Origin: Planctomycetota bacterium | Lineage (GTDB): Bacteria; Planctomycetota; Planctomycetia; Planctomycetales; Planctomycetaceae | NCBI GenBank assembly: GCA_018242525.1 | Contig: JAFEBS010000008.1 | Coordinates: 116,431-154,821, forward strand | DNA length: 38,391 bases | Reading direction: 5' to 3' | Shown: one piece after another, positions 1 through 10,185 of the stretch | Layout of the letters: each line of letters opens with the position of its first letter | How positions within the stretch are numbered: position 1 is the stretch's first letter | The notes under the pieces: model-generated | The model's input: the letters and a program-made list of their open reading frames with translations, nothing else | Told to the model about the DNA's origin: nothing | Databases searched by the model: none | Program-made: the position numbers and the translations under genes

Positions 1-90
1 AGGCCGTGCGATTGCTCAATCGGCACGGCCTTGTCGCGGACTCCAAGACCGTGGCACCCGATTCCCAACTTGAAACAGGCGATGGTCCTG
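1..90. repeat. Partial copy of dispersed palindromic element (family B), cut by the window edge
   Basis: This shares long stretches with the elements at 12543-12658 and 21264-21405, including the CCGTGGCACCCGAT segment and a right end resembling TTGAAACAGGCGATGGTCCTG. In the complete copy that right end is a terminal inverted repeat. The left part is missing because the window starts here. Positions 91-262, between this copy and the phosphatase stop codon, hold nothing I can recognise. Confidence 0.6.
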
Positions 91-262
91 CATCGTATTG
101 CGGCCGCAGATGCTGGCCGCAATCATATCAGGATATACTGAATTGATCGGCCATTCCAAGGGTTGAATTCCGGGAAATCCGGTGCATTGTGGAATTGCGA
201 ACCTCGTCACATCGGTCGCAACGCCTGTGTCGAATCGACAAACGTCAGGATCGGCAATCAGG

Positions 263-2221
263 TTACAGCGTGATGGATCGTTGACCGGCGGCAGACTTGG
301 ATTGAGGTTTCAGGCCAGCGAGGGTTTGTTCTGACGGGTTGTGGCGGCCGAATTTCACCGTGTGTGGGCCGGCTGAGTAAACCCGCGGTTGAAACCTGGT
401 TCCCTGAATTCGCACTGCGTACAGGATCTCACCCGTCGCATCCTCGACAACCTGCACCACCGGATTGACGGCGTTCGTGAATTGGAGTTCGGGAAGATGA
501 CCGACCACCTTGCGGCCGTCGTTGGCCTCGGCGGCGATCGTGATCGGCCAGCCGGGGAATTGGGCGCGGTCCCCTTCGCGTGCATCGCTGAATCGAGGCC
601 AGCATTCCAGCGTAATCGTTCGCTGCTGCTTGCGGAACCGGACCAGACCGTAACCATCGGCACGCTGTTTCTCGTCCTGAATCTTGACAGGGTTGGCATA
701 CGCCAGCATCGAGATCTTGTTTCCCAGTCCGTCATGGAAGTCGCCGGTCCAGGGGAGGGGACTGTTCGCAACGGGATTGGGGCCGGGCTGTTCATCCAGG
801 GGATGCCACCAGCGGCCGTAGATCGTGTTCACCAGCGCGGGACTGGTGAAACCGTAGGGACCGTCGCCGAATTCGTTCACGCCATGCTTCACCACGACTG
901 CCAGATGCTGGTCACCACACAGATGCACGGCCCAGGCCCGGCGGATGATCTCCACGGCACGGTTTCGCGCCGTCTGCGGCCAGCCATTGCAATCCAGGTC
1001 GGCCAGCAGCCGATCATTCTGCCCGCCGTGCATATGCACCGCTCCGCAGAACGCCGTCTGCGACAGCACGCATTTCATCTCCGCTCCGGTCCAGTCCTGC
1101 GTCCAGTCGTTGAGGAATTTCTCCTGGCGCGGGCCGAGTAATTCCAAACCCGGTAGATCGATAGATTTCGGATCGTAGCTCGGGTCGTTGATATGGTCGG
1201 GACGAGGTCCCATTTGTGGGATCTTCCCCGCCGGGCCTGTCTTGAATTTCCGATCTTCCAGGATGGCAAAGTCGACCCCACCCAGAGTCAGGCGTGTGAA
1301 ATAGACTTCGATGCCTCGTTGCACAGGAACCGGGTCGACCGGATCGGGCAAATGCCACGACTGCTGCCGCTGCACCTGGTTCACATAGGGAACCGGATAG
1401 CGGTAGCCACCGTCCGCATCACCCGGGATCTTGGATTGCTTCCCGCTTTCACCCCAGACGTTGCCATGCCCCACATCGTGATCATCCGGAATGCAGATCG
1501 CAGGCCGATCACGAATGATGTCGCGAAACTGCAAACCAAACTCAATCCAGCCCGCCGTGTGTTCCGTATGGCGATACGTCTGGTCGCCGCCGAAGAACAA
1601 TAGATCGGGGTTCTGCAGTTTCAGGTTCGCGACGATCTCGGCACGCTCTCCGGTTGTCCGGCTGGAATTGCAGGACATATTGGCCACGACGATCTCGTCC
1701 TTGTCGACAGGATCGCGGCGAATCAATCCCTCGAACATCGCCTGCGCGCCATGCCGCACGCGATACGGAACATCGTGCGCGGCATCCCAGTGTTCGACAC
1801 GGAAATGAGCGTCCCAGCCGGGATACAGCACATCGGCCCGAGCCGCTTCAATCCACTGACCATCACGTTGGAATTCCAATCGAGCAACGCGCTCCTCACC
1901 GGGCTTCAGCGGAAACAACTGCGCGGACATCTTCAACACACCGTTGTGGTGCGTGTAGACGGCAAACGCGACAACCTGGTCGCGCGGCACGTCCATCGAC
2001 GGGGCGGACGGTGGGTCTGCCTTGGGCTTGGTTTTGTCCGGTTTCGTTGCATTGATACCGCGGGTCCACCATTCGCCCGTGGTCAGCGACTCCAGATTCG
2101 GAAACTCGCCACCAAACGGCGCGACGGCATCCTGGGCACCGAACGTTTGGGGTGCCAGTGCAAGGACACCTGTTCCGGCAGCGATCACCTTGATCGCGGT
2201 ACGACGGTCAATTTCGGACAT
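263..2221 (-). CDS. PhoD-like alkaline phosphatase / metallophosphatase, Tat-exported
   Basis: The 652-residue protein begins with a twin-arginine signal (RRTAIK at residues 6-11, a hydrophobic stretch, then a cleavage region near residue 28). Export in folded form to the periplasm is expected. Metal-binding motifs typical of PhoD-like calcineurin-fold phosphatases are visible: NMSCNSS at 181-187, GGDQTY at 211-216, PDDHDVGHGN at 245-254 and GDQH at 436-439. The likely role is hydrolysis of phosphate mono- or diesters, but the substrate cannot be read from sequence. GGAG sits six bases before the ATG, supporting this start. It follows the sulfatase gene by 25 bases on the same strand, so the two are probably co-transcribed and may act together on sulfated or phosphorylated polymers. 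That pairing is inference. Confidence 0.85.
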   Translation of the reverse strand: MSEIDRRTAIKVIAAGTGVLALAPQTFGAQDAVAPFGGEFPNLESLTTGEWWTRGINATKPDKTKPKADPPSAPSMDVPRDQVVAFAVYTHHNGVLKMSAQLFPLKPGEERVARLEFQRDGQWIEAARADVLYPGWDAHFRVEHWDAAHDVPYRVRHGAQAMFEGLIRRDPVDKDEIVVANMSCNSSRTTGERAEIVANLKLQNPDLLFFGGDQTYRHTEHTAGWIEFGLQFRDIIRDRPAICIPDDHDVGHGNVWGESGKQSKIPGDADGGYRYPVPYVNQVQRQQSWHLPDPVDPVPVQRGIEVYFTRLTLGGVDFAILEDRKFKTGPAGKIPQMGPRPDHINDPSYDPKSIDLPGLELLGPRQEKFLNDWTQDWTGAEMKCVLSQTAFCGAVHMHGGQNDRLLADLDCNGWPQTARNRAVEIIRRAWAVHLCGDQHLAVVVKHGVNEFGDGPYGFTSPALVNTIYGRWWHPLDEQPGPNPVANSPLPWTGDFHDGLGNKISMLAYANPVKIQDEKQRADGYGLVRFRKQQRTITLECWPRFSDAREGDRAQFPGWPITIAAEANDGRKVVGHLPELQFTNAVNPVVQVVEDATGEILYAVRIQGTRFQPRVYSAGPHTVKFGRHNPSEQTLAGLKPQSKSAAGQRSITL

Positions 2222-2246
2222 GAATCACTCCGGGATCATTTGTCGT

Positions 2247-3680
2247 TTATTTGGATTTCCAGCCCGGCTCCCAGTCCGACGACGGATGGCGCGCGCTCGA
2301 CAGGTATTCACCAATCTTGCGAGCGATTTCCGGATGCTGCGCCGCCACATCAGTCTTCTCGGCTGGATCAGTCATCTGATCGAACAACGCGATTGGCGCA
2401 TCCGGGCGGCCATGGCGGATCCCCTTCCAGCGGCCCTGATAGATCGCAGCCTGCCGGAAGCCACCTTCGTGGAATTCCCAGTACAGGAATTCGTGCTGTC
2501 GCTGCGTGGCAGCCTTTCCCAGCAGCGTCGGGACAAAACTCACCGAATCGCAGCCGTCGGGAACCTTGGTTCCGGCCAGTTCCGCCGCGGTCGCCATCCA
2601 GTCGCCAAAGTAGCCGACGTGAGGTGACTCCATTCCGGCGGCAATGTTTCCCGGCCACCAGGCGATCATCGGCACGCGAATCCCGCCGTCGGTCAGGCTC
2701 CGCTTGATTCCGGAATAGGGACCGGCCGGATTGAACCGCGCCAGATTGTGATTGCTCTCGTTATGCGGTCCGTTGTCACTCGTGAAGATGACCAGCGTAT
2801 TCTGATCGAGTCCCTGTTCACGCAGGGTCGACAGCATGCGACCGACATAGCCGTCCAGTCGCGAGATCATCGCCGCCTGTCCCTTGTCAGGCTCGGGCCA
2901 CGTTTCATTCGCATAGGGGCCGAAGTCTGGAACGTGGGCTCCATTCTTCAGAACGCGGGTCCGTTCGTTGTTGGCGTGCGGAATGACCATGCTCCAGTAC
3001 AGGAAGAACGGTCGCGTCTTGTTCTGAGCCACGAACTCGATCGCCGCATCGGCAAACAGGTCGTCGGCGAACTGCACGGCCCTGGTCGCATAACCAGCGC
3101 CATCGCCGCCGACCGGCGTCACGACATTGGGAAGCGACACCCGCTCTTCATTCCGCCACAGGAAGTCCGGGAAATGGTTGTGAGCGTGGCGTTGATTGAG
3201 GTACCCAAAGAACTCGTCGAACCCCTGTTTGCGCGGCAGACCGCTCTCAGCCGCCCCCACATCCCCCAATCCCCATTTGCCGATCAGTGCCGTGTGATAT
3301 CCCGCCTGCTGCAGGACTTTCGCAACCGTGATGTCTTCCGCACGCAATGCCTGGGCGATGGGATTTGCCTGTCCGGCGTTGCCTCGCACGCGTGTGCGTC
3401 CATGATGCTGACCGGTCATCAGGACACTGCGCGACGGAGCACAGACCGTGGCCCCGGCATAAAAGTGCGTGAACCGCATCCCGTCTTTGGCCATCTGATC
3501 CAGGTGCGGCGTCGTGATCACCTTCTGGCCATAGCAACCCAGATCACCATAACCCAGGTCATCGGCCATGATCCAGATGAAGTTCGGTTGGTCGCCAGCA
3601 ACGCAGGTGCCCGTTGAGGCCACCGAAGCCACCACGACCATCAACGCCAGAATCGGAACAGTCGGCATTCGTACTCGCAT
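2247..3680 (-). CDS. Secreted arylsulfatase-family sulfatase (formylglycine type)
   Basis: Starting at 3680, the protein has 477 residues and an N-terminal signal peptide (MRVRMPTVPILALMVVVASV, then a small-residue cleavage region). An upstream in-frame extension to 3836 lacks these features. GGAG lies six bases before the 3680 ATG. The sulfatase signature is CAPSR at residues 80-84, where the cysteine would be oxidised to formylglycine. The metal-binding DD pair is at residues 40-41 (MADDLGYGD), and SDNGPHNE further on is another family motif. It should hydrolyse sulfate esters outside the cytoplasm; the substrate is unknown. Activity needs a formylglycine-generating enzyme, which is not in this window. 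The PhoD-like gene follows after 25 bases. Confidence 0.9.
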   Translation of the reverse strand: MRVRMPTVPILALMVVVASVASTGTCVAGDQPNFIWIMADDLGYGDLGCYGQKVITTPHLDQMAKDGMRFTHFYAGATVCAPSRSVLMTGQHHGRTRVRGNAGQANPIAQALRAEDITVAKVLQQAGYHTALIGKWGLGDVGAAESGLPRKQGFDEFFGYLNQRHAHNHFPDFLWRNEERVSLPNVVTPVGGDGAGYATRAVQFADDLFADAAIEFVAQNKTRPFFLYWSMVIPHANNERTRVLKNGAHVPDFGPYANETWPEPDKGQAAMISRLDGYVGRMLSTLREQGLDQNTLVIFTSDNGPHNESNHNLARFNPAGPYSGIKRSLTDGGIRVPMIAWWPGNIAAGMESPHVGYFGDWMATAAELAGTKVPDGCDSVSFVPTLLGKAATQRQHEFLYWEFHEGGFRQAAIYQGRWKGIRHGRPDAPIALFDQMTDPAEKTDVAAQHPEIARKIGEYLSSARHPSSDWEPGWKSK

Positions 3681-3932
3681 GAGACACTCCACAGCGCAGG
3701 ACTTCGCGATATCATGCCAAAGGATACAACGCGACCTGCGATTGGAAAACCGATACGAAGGTGTACAGATGACGTTACCAGTCGCATGCCCCGCGACCGG
3801 TTCCTTGGGGACTTTGTCGGCAAGGGCTGACGACATTGGAGCCGCAACGGCAGCAAGATCGACCCGGGCACCTCGACATTCGCGATGTGGCTTTTCCCAC
3901 TCCGATTGGGAGGGCGAGGCTCAGAGTCGCCA

Positions 3933-3986
3933 TTTTTCCCCGAAGGGGATAGATCCCATAGCACAGGGTGCGCTTCGCACCCTGTG
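3933..3986 (+). repeat. REP-like palindromic repeat, family A copy 1
   Basis: The unit has two short hairpins. The first is CCCCGAAGGGG. The second is CACAGGGTGCG and its complement around a CTTC loop. They are separated by ATAGATCCCATAG. The same unit occurs inverted at 4164-4215 and, slightly diverged, at 8039-8090. The two nearby inverted copies make this resemble a REP doublet (BIME/REPIN). Confidence 0.7.
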
Positions 3987-4010
3987 AAGAAATGAACCGC
4001 GCTTTTTGTT

Positions 4011-4146
4011 CTTTCCCTGAAGGGGAAACATCTCCCCGCATGCGATGGAATGCGCTGGATATCGTTCCGACACTCAATCGCAATCCGTTGGGAACAACCT
4101 CACACGTCACCCGCGTGCCACGATGTATCCCCTTTGGGGAAAAACG
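4011..4146. repeat. Additional short palindromes between the two family A copies
   Basis: Two further small hairpins with the CCC-loop-GGGG pattern lie between the inverted copies: TTCCCTGAAGGGGAA around 4014-4028 and ATCCCCTTTGGGGA around 4128-4141. They look like degenerate family A ends. No gene is visible here. Confidence 0.45.
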
Positions 4147-4163
4147 GGGTCACATCGACCAGT

Positions 4164-4215
4164 CACAGGGTGCGAAGCGCACCCTGTGCTATGGGATCTA
4201 TCCCCTACGGGGATA
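4164..4215 (-). repeat. REP-like palindromic repeat, family A copy 2 (inverted)
   Basis: This is the reverse complement of the unit at 3933-3986, nearly identical over about 45 bases. The pair encloses about 180 bases without a credible gene. Confidence 0.7.
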
Positions 4216-4387
4216 ACATGACCAGGGATTAGGTTCTCCAATACCCGATCTCGCGATTTTCGCAAATTCATGCGATTCTCTCCCGGCGGGGCGGCACTCA
4301 AAGCGGGCAACGATTTTTGTCAGGACATTTCCACGGGTTAAGATGCAGGCGTCCTATCCGTTACTCCAAAGGAGTTTCGTCTTATAG

Positions 4388-4420
4388 CCCAGGGTTGCCG
4401 CGCCCCGCGGCTACCCTGGG
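4388..4420 (+). repeat. Hairpin upstream of the decayed IS200-like transposase
   Basis: A near-perfect stem begins CCCAGGGT and ends ACCCTGGG around a GC-rich inner stem and a short loop. It lies about 60 bases before the transposase remnant at 4479. REP-type hairpins are typically found next to REP-associated tyrosine transposase genes, which is how I interpret it. Confidence 0.5.
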
Positions 4421-4478
4421 GTCTGAACGTATCATGATTTTTACCCTGAAAGGGTTCTGCCTCCAGGAGCGAATACCC

Positions 4479-4566
4479 ATGTCACAGTCTCTCGCCAATG
4501 TCCTCGTCCATTCCGTTTCTCAAGGACCAGATCTTCCGCGATGAGTTGCATGACCAACCACAGCGA
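4479..4566 (+). pseudogene. Decayed N-terminus of an IS200-like / REP-associated tyrosine transposase
   Basis: The frame opens with MSQSLANVLVH, the characteristic start of REP-associated Y1 transposases. It then drifts out of frame. A neighbouring frame continues with KDQIFRDELH, which resembles the family's KDR-PFLRDE-L segment. The HUH motif and catalytic tyrosine are absent. The gene at 16430 begins with the closely similar MSQSLARAW, so the two are relatives. It is non-functional and useful only as a marker of past transposition. Confidence 0.6.
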
Positions 4567-4757
4567 CCGGTCTGGCCGACGAGTCGAAGACCGAGATTGA
4601 AATCAACGCGACAATCGGTTCCTGGATCAGGTGCTGGAGCGTGTGCGGCAATCGGCCAACCAGACTAGTCGAACATTCGCGATTCGTTCTGACCTCACCG
4701 GCGTTCCGAATGACAAGTCCTACGAACTGCTGGTCTCGGATTGGAAGCGATTGGTCA
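4567..4757 (+). pseudogene. Unrecognised decayed coding fragment before the pntB stop
   Basis: With one single-base frame change near 4612, this stretch reads as a plausible peptide: KTEIEINAT, then RFLDQVLERVRQS, and later LTGVPNDKSYELLVSDWKRL. Composition looks protein-coding, but there is no intact start and I do not recognise the family. It runs up to the end of pntB, which lies on the opposite strand. Confidence 0.25.
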
Positions 4758-6137
<1,380 letters not shown>

Positions 6138-6203
6138 TCCAGTCTTCCTCGTCTTGATGACTGCCGGGGACACACCTGCCGAGTCTGCGTCTGGCTCGAT
6201 CCG

Positions 6204-6548
6204 TCACTTCTTCTTCTGGAACATCCCCAGCATCCGATGAGTCACCAGGAAGCCACCCACGACGTTGATCATGGCAAACGCCACTGCGACGCTGCCCAGG
6301 ATCTTCATGAACAGCATGTTCCCCTGTCCGGCCGACAGGATGGCCCCGATCAACGTGATCCCGGAAATCGCATTCGATCCGGACATCAACGGGGTGTGCA
6401 GCGTCGGGGGAATCTTCGTGATCACCTCGACCCCGACATAAATGGCCAGCACGAAGATCGTCAACAGCCGAACTGGCGAGACCGAGTCGGTCGCTGTCGT
6501 CGTTGTGGCTTCGTCCGCCAGGACGAGCAACGAGGCAATTGAGAGCAT
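6204..6548 (-). CDS. pntAB: NAD(P) transhydrogenase subunit alpha, membrane part (PntAB / PntA2)
   Basis: This 114-residue protein has an N-terminal hydrophobic segment and three more membrane helices. It contains the conserved GVEVITKIPPTLHTPLMSGS and NAISGITLIGAI segments of the transhydrogenase alpha membrane domain, and ends in a basic QKKK tail. In E. coli this domain is fused to the NAD-binding part of PntA; in Rhodospirillum rubrum it is a separate subunit, as here. It sits between pntAA and pntB in a three-gene operon. Confidence 0.92.
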   Translation of the reverse strand: MLSIASLLVLADEATTTTATDSVSPVRLLTIFVLAIYVGVEVITKIPPTLHTPLMSGSNAISGITLIGAILSAGQGNMLFMKILGSVAVAFAMINVVGGFLVTHRMLGMFQKKK

Positions 6549-6608
6549 GGAACGATTTCCTTCAACGGACGAGTTTGAGGGATGCCAGATCTAAATGAGG
6601 CCATACGA

Positions 6609-7838
6609 TCAGCCGCCGGGCCCCGCTGTCGATGGGTTCTCAGCGGGAGGAGGCTCCGTAGCGACGGGAGGCAATCCAAGAATTTCGCGGATGCGTGGAT
6701 GGACCACCTGACCTGCATGTGTCACCAGGGTGTTGCTGACCAGTTCATCGGCGCGATTCAGGGCCAGTTGTCCGTTCTTGACCTGGGACAGCAGGAATGT
6801 CGACACGTTTTTGGCGTACATCTGGCTGGCATGAAACGGCACCGTCGCCGGCAGGTTGACCACTCCCGCTATGCTGACGCCATTTTCCACAACGGTCTCG
6901 TTGGGACGGGTCAACTCACAATTGCCACCCTGCTCAGCGGCCAGATCGATCAGCAGCGCCCGGTTGGGCATCTTGCGAACCATGTCGGCGGTCACCAGCA
7001 TCGGAGCCTTCTTGCCGGGCACGGCGGCCGTGGTGATGACCACATCACTTTCCGCGACGACCTGCGTCAGCAGTTCACGCTGACGGCGGTAGAATTCTTC
7101 GTCCATGGCCTTGGCGTACCCGCCCGCGCCGGCAGCGTCGTCGGTTTTCAGGTCCAGTTCGACGAACTTTGCGCCCAGGCTGAGGACTTCGTCCTTGACC
7201 GTCGGACGAATGTCATACGCCTTGACCACGGCCCCCAGGCGCCGGGCGGTGGCGATGGCCTGCAATCCGGCGACACCGACACCCATGACGAACACCTTGG
7301 CGGGTGAGATCGTGCCGGCGGCAGTCATCATCATCGGAAACAGCCGCGGCAGTCGCTCGGCGGCCAGCAGAACCGCCTTGTAACCGGCGATCGAGGCCAT
7401 GGAGGACAACACGTCCATGCTTTGCGCACGTGTGATTCGCGGCAGCAGTTCCAAGGCGAAGCACGACACGCCACGCTCTGCCAACCCGGACATCAGCGCC
7501 GGCTCGGAAAACGGATCGCACAGTCCGATCAACCACTGCCCCGCTCGATACAAGTTCAAATCGGACGCACCGGCCAGGCGGTTCGCACCCGCAGCCCGAA
7601 CCTGGAACAGGATGTTCGCCGCCGCGAAGACGTCCGCCCGCGAGCTCACCTGTGCTCCGGCCGCCACGTAGTCCTGATCTGTAAACCCGGCTTCCATCCC
7701 TGCATTGGACTCGATCACAACATTCAAGCCCGCTTTTTTCAGCGGACCAATCGAGTTGGGGATGAGTGCCACCCGCCGTTCACCGACATAGGATTCTCGA
7801 GGAACTCCCACCGTCAACGAGACCGATTCTGTGGACAT
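6609..7838 (-). CDS. pntAA: NAD(P) transhydrogenase subunit alpha, NAD(H)-binding part (PntAA)
   Basis: Read from the ATG at 7838 (MSTESVSLTVGVPRES), the protein has 409 residues and is soluble. It resembles the alanine dehydrogenase/PntA fold: the N-terminal GVPRE-ERRVALIP motif (about residues 11-27), the FQVRAAG segment near 78, and the Rossmann motif GVGVAG at 186-191 followed by KAYDIR. It binds NAD(H) and passes hydride to the NADP domain of PntB. The frame stays open upstream to 8174, but that part lacks homology and overlaps a repeat, so 7838 is preferred. It is the first gene of pntAA-pntAB-pntB; the promoter should lie in 7839-8222. Confidence 0.92.
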   Translation of the reverse strand: MSTESVSLTVGVPRESYVGERRVALIPNSIGPLKKAGLNVVIESNAGMEAGFTDQDYVAAGAQVSSRADVFAAANILFQVRAAGANRLAGASDLNLYRAGQWLIGLCDPFSEPALMSGLAERGVSCFALELLPRITRAQSMDVLSSMASIAGYKAVLLAAERLPRLFPMMMTAAGTISPAKVFVMGVGVAGLQAIATARRLGAVVKAYDIRPTVKDEVLSLGAKFVELDLKTDDAAGAGGYAKAMDEEFYRRQRELLTQVVAESDVVITTAAVPGKKAPMLVTADMVRKMPNRALLIDLAAEQGGNCELTRPNETVVENGVSIAGVVNLPATVPFHASQMYAKNVSTFLLSQVKNGQLALNRADELVSNTLVTHAGQVVHPRIREILGLPPVATEPPPAENPSTAGPGG

Positions 7839-8038
7839 GGCCGGGGAGACCCTTTCACACACACCTGGATTGAGGACTGATCGGGACAACGGAACAACGA
7901 ACCCGTGCCTTATACCTAAATCATTGCAGCACCAACAGCAACCGATCGATGATGAATCTGACAGCGGCGTCAGGATGACGGGCGTGTGCAGGCTTCGGAA
8001 AACCGTTGTCGTCGCCAGGAATTCTTCATCTCTGTTTG

Positions 8039-8102
8039 TTCCCCGAAGGGGATGGATCGCATAGCACAGGTTGCGCTTCGCACCCTGTGGAACTGGTCGA
8101 CA
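8039..8102 (+). repeat. REP-like palindromic repeat, family A copy 3
   Basis: It has the same order as copy 1: CCCCGAAGGGG, a spacer reading ATGGATCGCATAG, then a hairpin (CACAGG, TTGCG, CTTC, GCACCCTGTG) with one stem mismatch. The following AACTGGTCGACATTG also resembles the flank of copy 2, so the repeat unit extends beyond the hairpins. It lies in the divergent intergenic region between pntAA and the DUF72 gene. Apart from this repeat I see no defined promoter in 7839-8222. Confidence 0.65.
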
Positions 8103-8222
8103 TTGCCGGCGCGCCTTGCGAAGGATTCGGCGGTGATTCCTGCGTGCGAGCCTGATCTTTTGGTACAATGACAAATCTCGAATACACTATGCGAGCTGTT
8201 CTTCTTTTCAATTCGACATCCA

Positions 8223-9131
8223 ATGCACCTGCCACTTCAGTCGCCAACGCTGCCATATTTCCTGGGCTGTCCCGTCTGGGCCTGTGGTGACTGGGCGGGA
8301 AATCTGTTTACCTCAGCGGTCAGGAAGCATGAGTACCTGCACCAGTACTCGATGGCGTTTAATACGGTCGAGGGGAACAGCACTTTTTATGGCCTGCCGT
8401 CGCTGGACACTGTGCGGCGATGGTGTGATGAAGCATTGCCGGGGTTTCGTTTCGCATTAAAGTTTCCCCGGGCGATCAGTCATGACCGGCAACTGGTCCA
8501 TGCCGAATCCGAGACCCGGGCCTTTCTGACGATCCTGGAACTGCTGGCGGCCAGTGACCACCTGGGACCATCCTTTCTGCAGTTGGGGCCTTCCTTCAAT
8601 GGTCTGCAGTTGCCTCAGCTGGCCGCATATTTGCGTGAGTTGCCCGAAGAGTTTCCCTTTGCGCTGGAAGTGCGTCACGAGGACTTTTTTGATCACGGCC
8701 CCCATGAGCAGGCATTGGACGAGTTGCTGACCCGGTTGCAGATCGACCGGGCGATCTTTGACAGCCGGGCTCTGTTTTCGGCCCCGCCCCATGACGAACA
8801 TGAAGTGGAAGCACAACGACGCAAGCCGAATTCCCCATTACGTCAGACGATCACGGGGCAACATCCATTATTGAGATTCGTTGGTCGCAATGATGTCGTT
8901 GCGGCACAACCGTGGATTGAGGAATGGGCTCCCGTGGTTGCTCGGTGGATTCGCTCGGGGCTGACGCCGTACGTCTTTGCGCATACTCCCCATGACCGGC
9001 ATGCACCAGAGCTGGCCCGGGCGTTTCATCAGGAACTGGCCAGGCACATTCCGGAACTGCCACCGCTGCCCGCATGGCCCGGAGCGGCCGCGGCATCCGT
9101 GAAACGGCAGCAGCAACGCGAGTTGTTTTGA
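8223..9131 (+). CDS. DUF72 (YecE-like) family protein
   Basis: The 302-residue soluble protein fits DUF72, a TIM-barrel-like family of unknown function. Visible family features are the GCPVWACGDWAG segment near the N-terminus, FNTVEGNSTFYGLPS (about residues 46-60), FALKFPR around 77, and FALEVRHEDFF near 145. The C-terminal half is less conserved and ends in a KRQQQRELF tail. It stands alone on the plus strand, divergent from the pnt operon and convergent with the flagellar cluster, whose last stop is 25 bases away. No function should be inferred beyond the family name. Confidence 0.85.
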   Translation: MHLPLQSPTLPYFLGCPVWACGDWAGNLFTSAVRKHEYLHQYSMAFNTVEGNSTFYGLPSLDTVRRWCDEALPGFRFALKFPRAISHDRQLVHAESETRAFLTILELLAASDHLGPSFLQLGPSFNGLQLPQLAAYLRELPEEFPFALEVRHEDFFDHGPHEQALDELLTRLQIDRAIFDSRALFSAPPHDEHEVEAQRRKPNSPLRQTITGQHPLLRFVGRNDVVAAQPWIEEWAPVVARWIRSGLTPYVFAHTPHDRHAPELARAFHQELARHIPELPPLPAWPGAAAASVKRQQQRELF

Positions 9132-9155
9132 ACGGGAATAAGTCTCGATGACGGC

Positions 9156-9824
9156 CTACCGAAACGCAGTGCTGGCGGCGCCTTCAGCCAGACGCTCGGC
9201 GATGCGGGGGTCACTGGCCTCCAGGACTTCCAGGACGGTTGCGGCCTCATACCCCTTCATCCCTTTGAGCATCGAGATTGCGGTTTCGGTATGTCCATCC
9301 TGGACCAGTCGTCGTAACAGAAAAGCCGTGCTGGAGGTGATCTTACTGGCCCCTCGCACCGGGGGTGATGCGGATTTGCTGAGTGCCGGGACGCGGCGCT
9401 GGGCCGTCACCTGGACTCGAGTTTCCGCCTCGATCAGTTCCTGACTGGTTCGTCGGCGCAGATCGTCGACATTGGCCAGTTCTGAACGGATGTCATCGTA
9501 GATCATCCGCAGTGCTTCCTCTCGGGCCGCCAGAGTGGTTTCCTGCTGTTTGACGTCTTCCAGCCTCCTGGCGATTTCGGCGGCTGCTTCCGCGGTACGC
9601 CGGCTGGGGGGCGAGACATGTTCCGTGGGGACCGGCAGTAACTCGTCGTCGGTCTCGACCGGACGTCGCACGCGTTTCTTGACGAGGGGCGGTTCGGGAA
9701 CGACGACCGTTTTGTCGGCAACGGGTTGTGACTGCGCCAGATGTGGCTGGACAAAGTCCACCCACGTCGTCGCCAGAGCGAAGACGAACAGAGCCGTTAT
9801 CAGAACCGTCACCAAGATCTTCAT
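9156..9824 (-). CDS. MotE-like membrane-anchored coiled-coil protein (flagellar cluster)
   Basis: The 222-residue protein has one N-terminal membrane helix (MKILVTVLITALFVFALATT), a proline- and charge-rich linker, and a coiled coil around residues 75-135 (EAAAEIARRLEDVKQQETTL onward). A C-terminal domain resembles the MgtE/MotE N-terminal fold (VQDGHTETAISMLKGMKGYE and LEVLEASDPRIAERLAEG). MotE is a chaperone of the flagellar stator protein MotC in some bacteria. Order and strand fit an operon flgB-flgC-fliE-this gene, which starts 21 bases after fliE. The MotE assignment rests on architecture and neighbours, not on clear identity. Confidence 0.6.
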   Translation of the reverse strand: MKILVTVLITALFVFALATTWVDFVQPHLAQSQPVADKTVVVPEPPLVKKRVRRPVETDDELLPVPTEHVSPPSRRTAEAAAEIARRLEDVKQQETTLAAREEALRMIYDDIRSELANVDDLRRRTSQELIEAETRVQVTAQRRVPALSKSASPPVRGASKITSSTAFLLRRLVQDGHTETAISMLKGMKGYEAATVLEVLEASDPRIAERLAEGAASTAFR

Positions 9825-9845
9825 GAACCTGTTCCAACCGCGCTG

Positions 9846-10145
9846 CTACATCTGCATCCGCATGACTTCCTGGTAGGCGTCAATCACCTTGTTACGGACT
9901 TCCATGAACACTCGCAAACTCAGGTCCGCCTTCGCCAGTGCCAGCATTGTTTCGTGGACACTGTCGCTCTGACCCGTCGCCAATTGCTGTACCGACTGAT
10001 CGGCATTGACCTGTTGAGTGTTCGTATCAGCAAGGAATCGTTCGACCGCGTTGCCGAACATGCCACCGTTCGAGACGGAGGGTGACCCGGTTACGGGGGA
10101 CGCGAGCGGAATACCACCCATCATTCCGACCGGCGAAACGTTCAT
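9846..10145 (-). CDS. fliE: Flagellar hook-basal body protein FliE
   Basis: From the ATG at 10145 the protein is 99 residues, the usual FliE size; the frame is open upstream to 10190. The C-terminal half is typical of FliE: SVHETMLALAKADLSLRVFM followed by EVRNKVIDAYQEVMRMQM, which ends the protein as in other members. FliE joins the MS ring to the proximal rod. AAAGG lies about ten bases upstream of the chosen start. It is separated from flgC by a copy of repeat family D (10186-10262). Confidence 0.9.
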   Translation of the reverse strand: MNVSPVGMMGGIPLASPVTGSPSVSNGGMFGNAVERFLADTNTQQVNADQSVQQLATGQSDSVHETMLALAKADLSLRVFMEVRNKVIDAYQEVMRMQM

Positions 10146-10185
10146 GGGAGTTAACCTTTGTGTCGGGACTGGCAGCCGGGTCTGA

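Noticed and set aside
389..2707. Plus-strand frames opposite the phosphatase and sulfatase
   Set aside because: They are shadows of two well-supported minus-strand genes with catalytic motifs and lack ribosome-binding sites.
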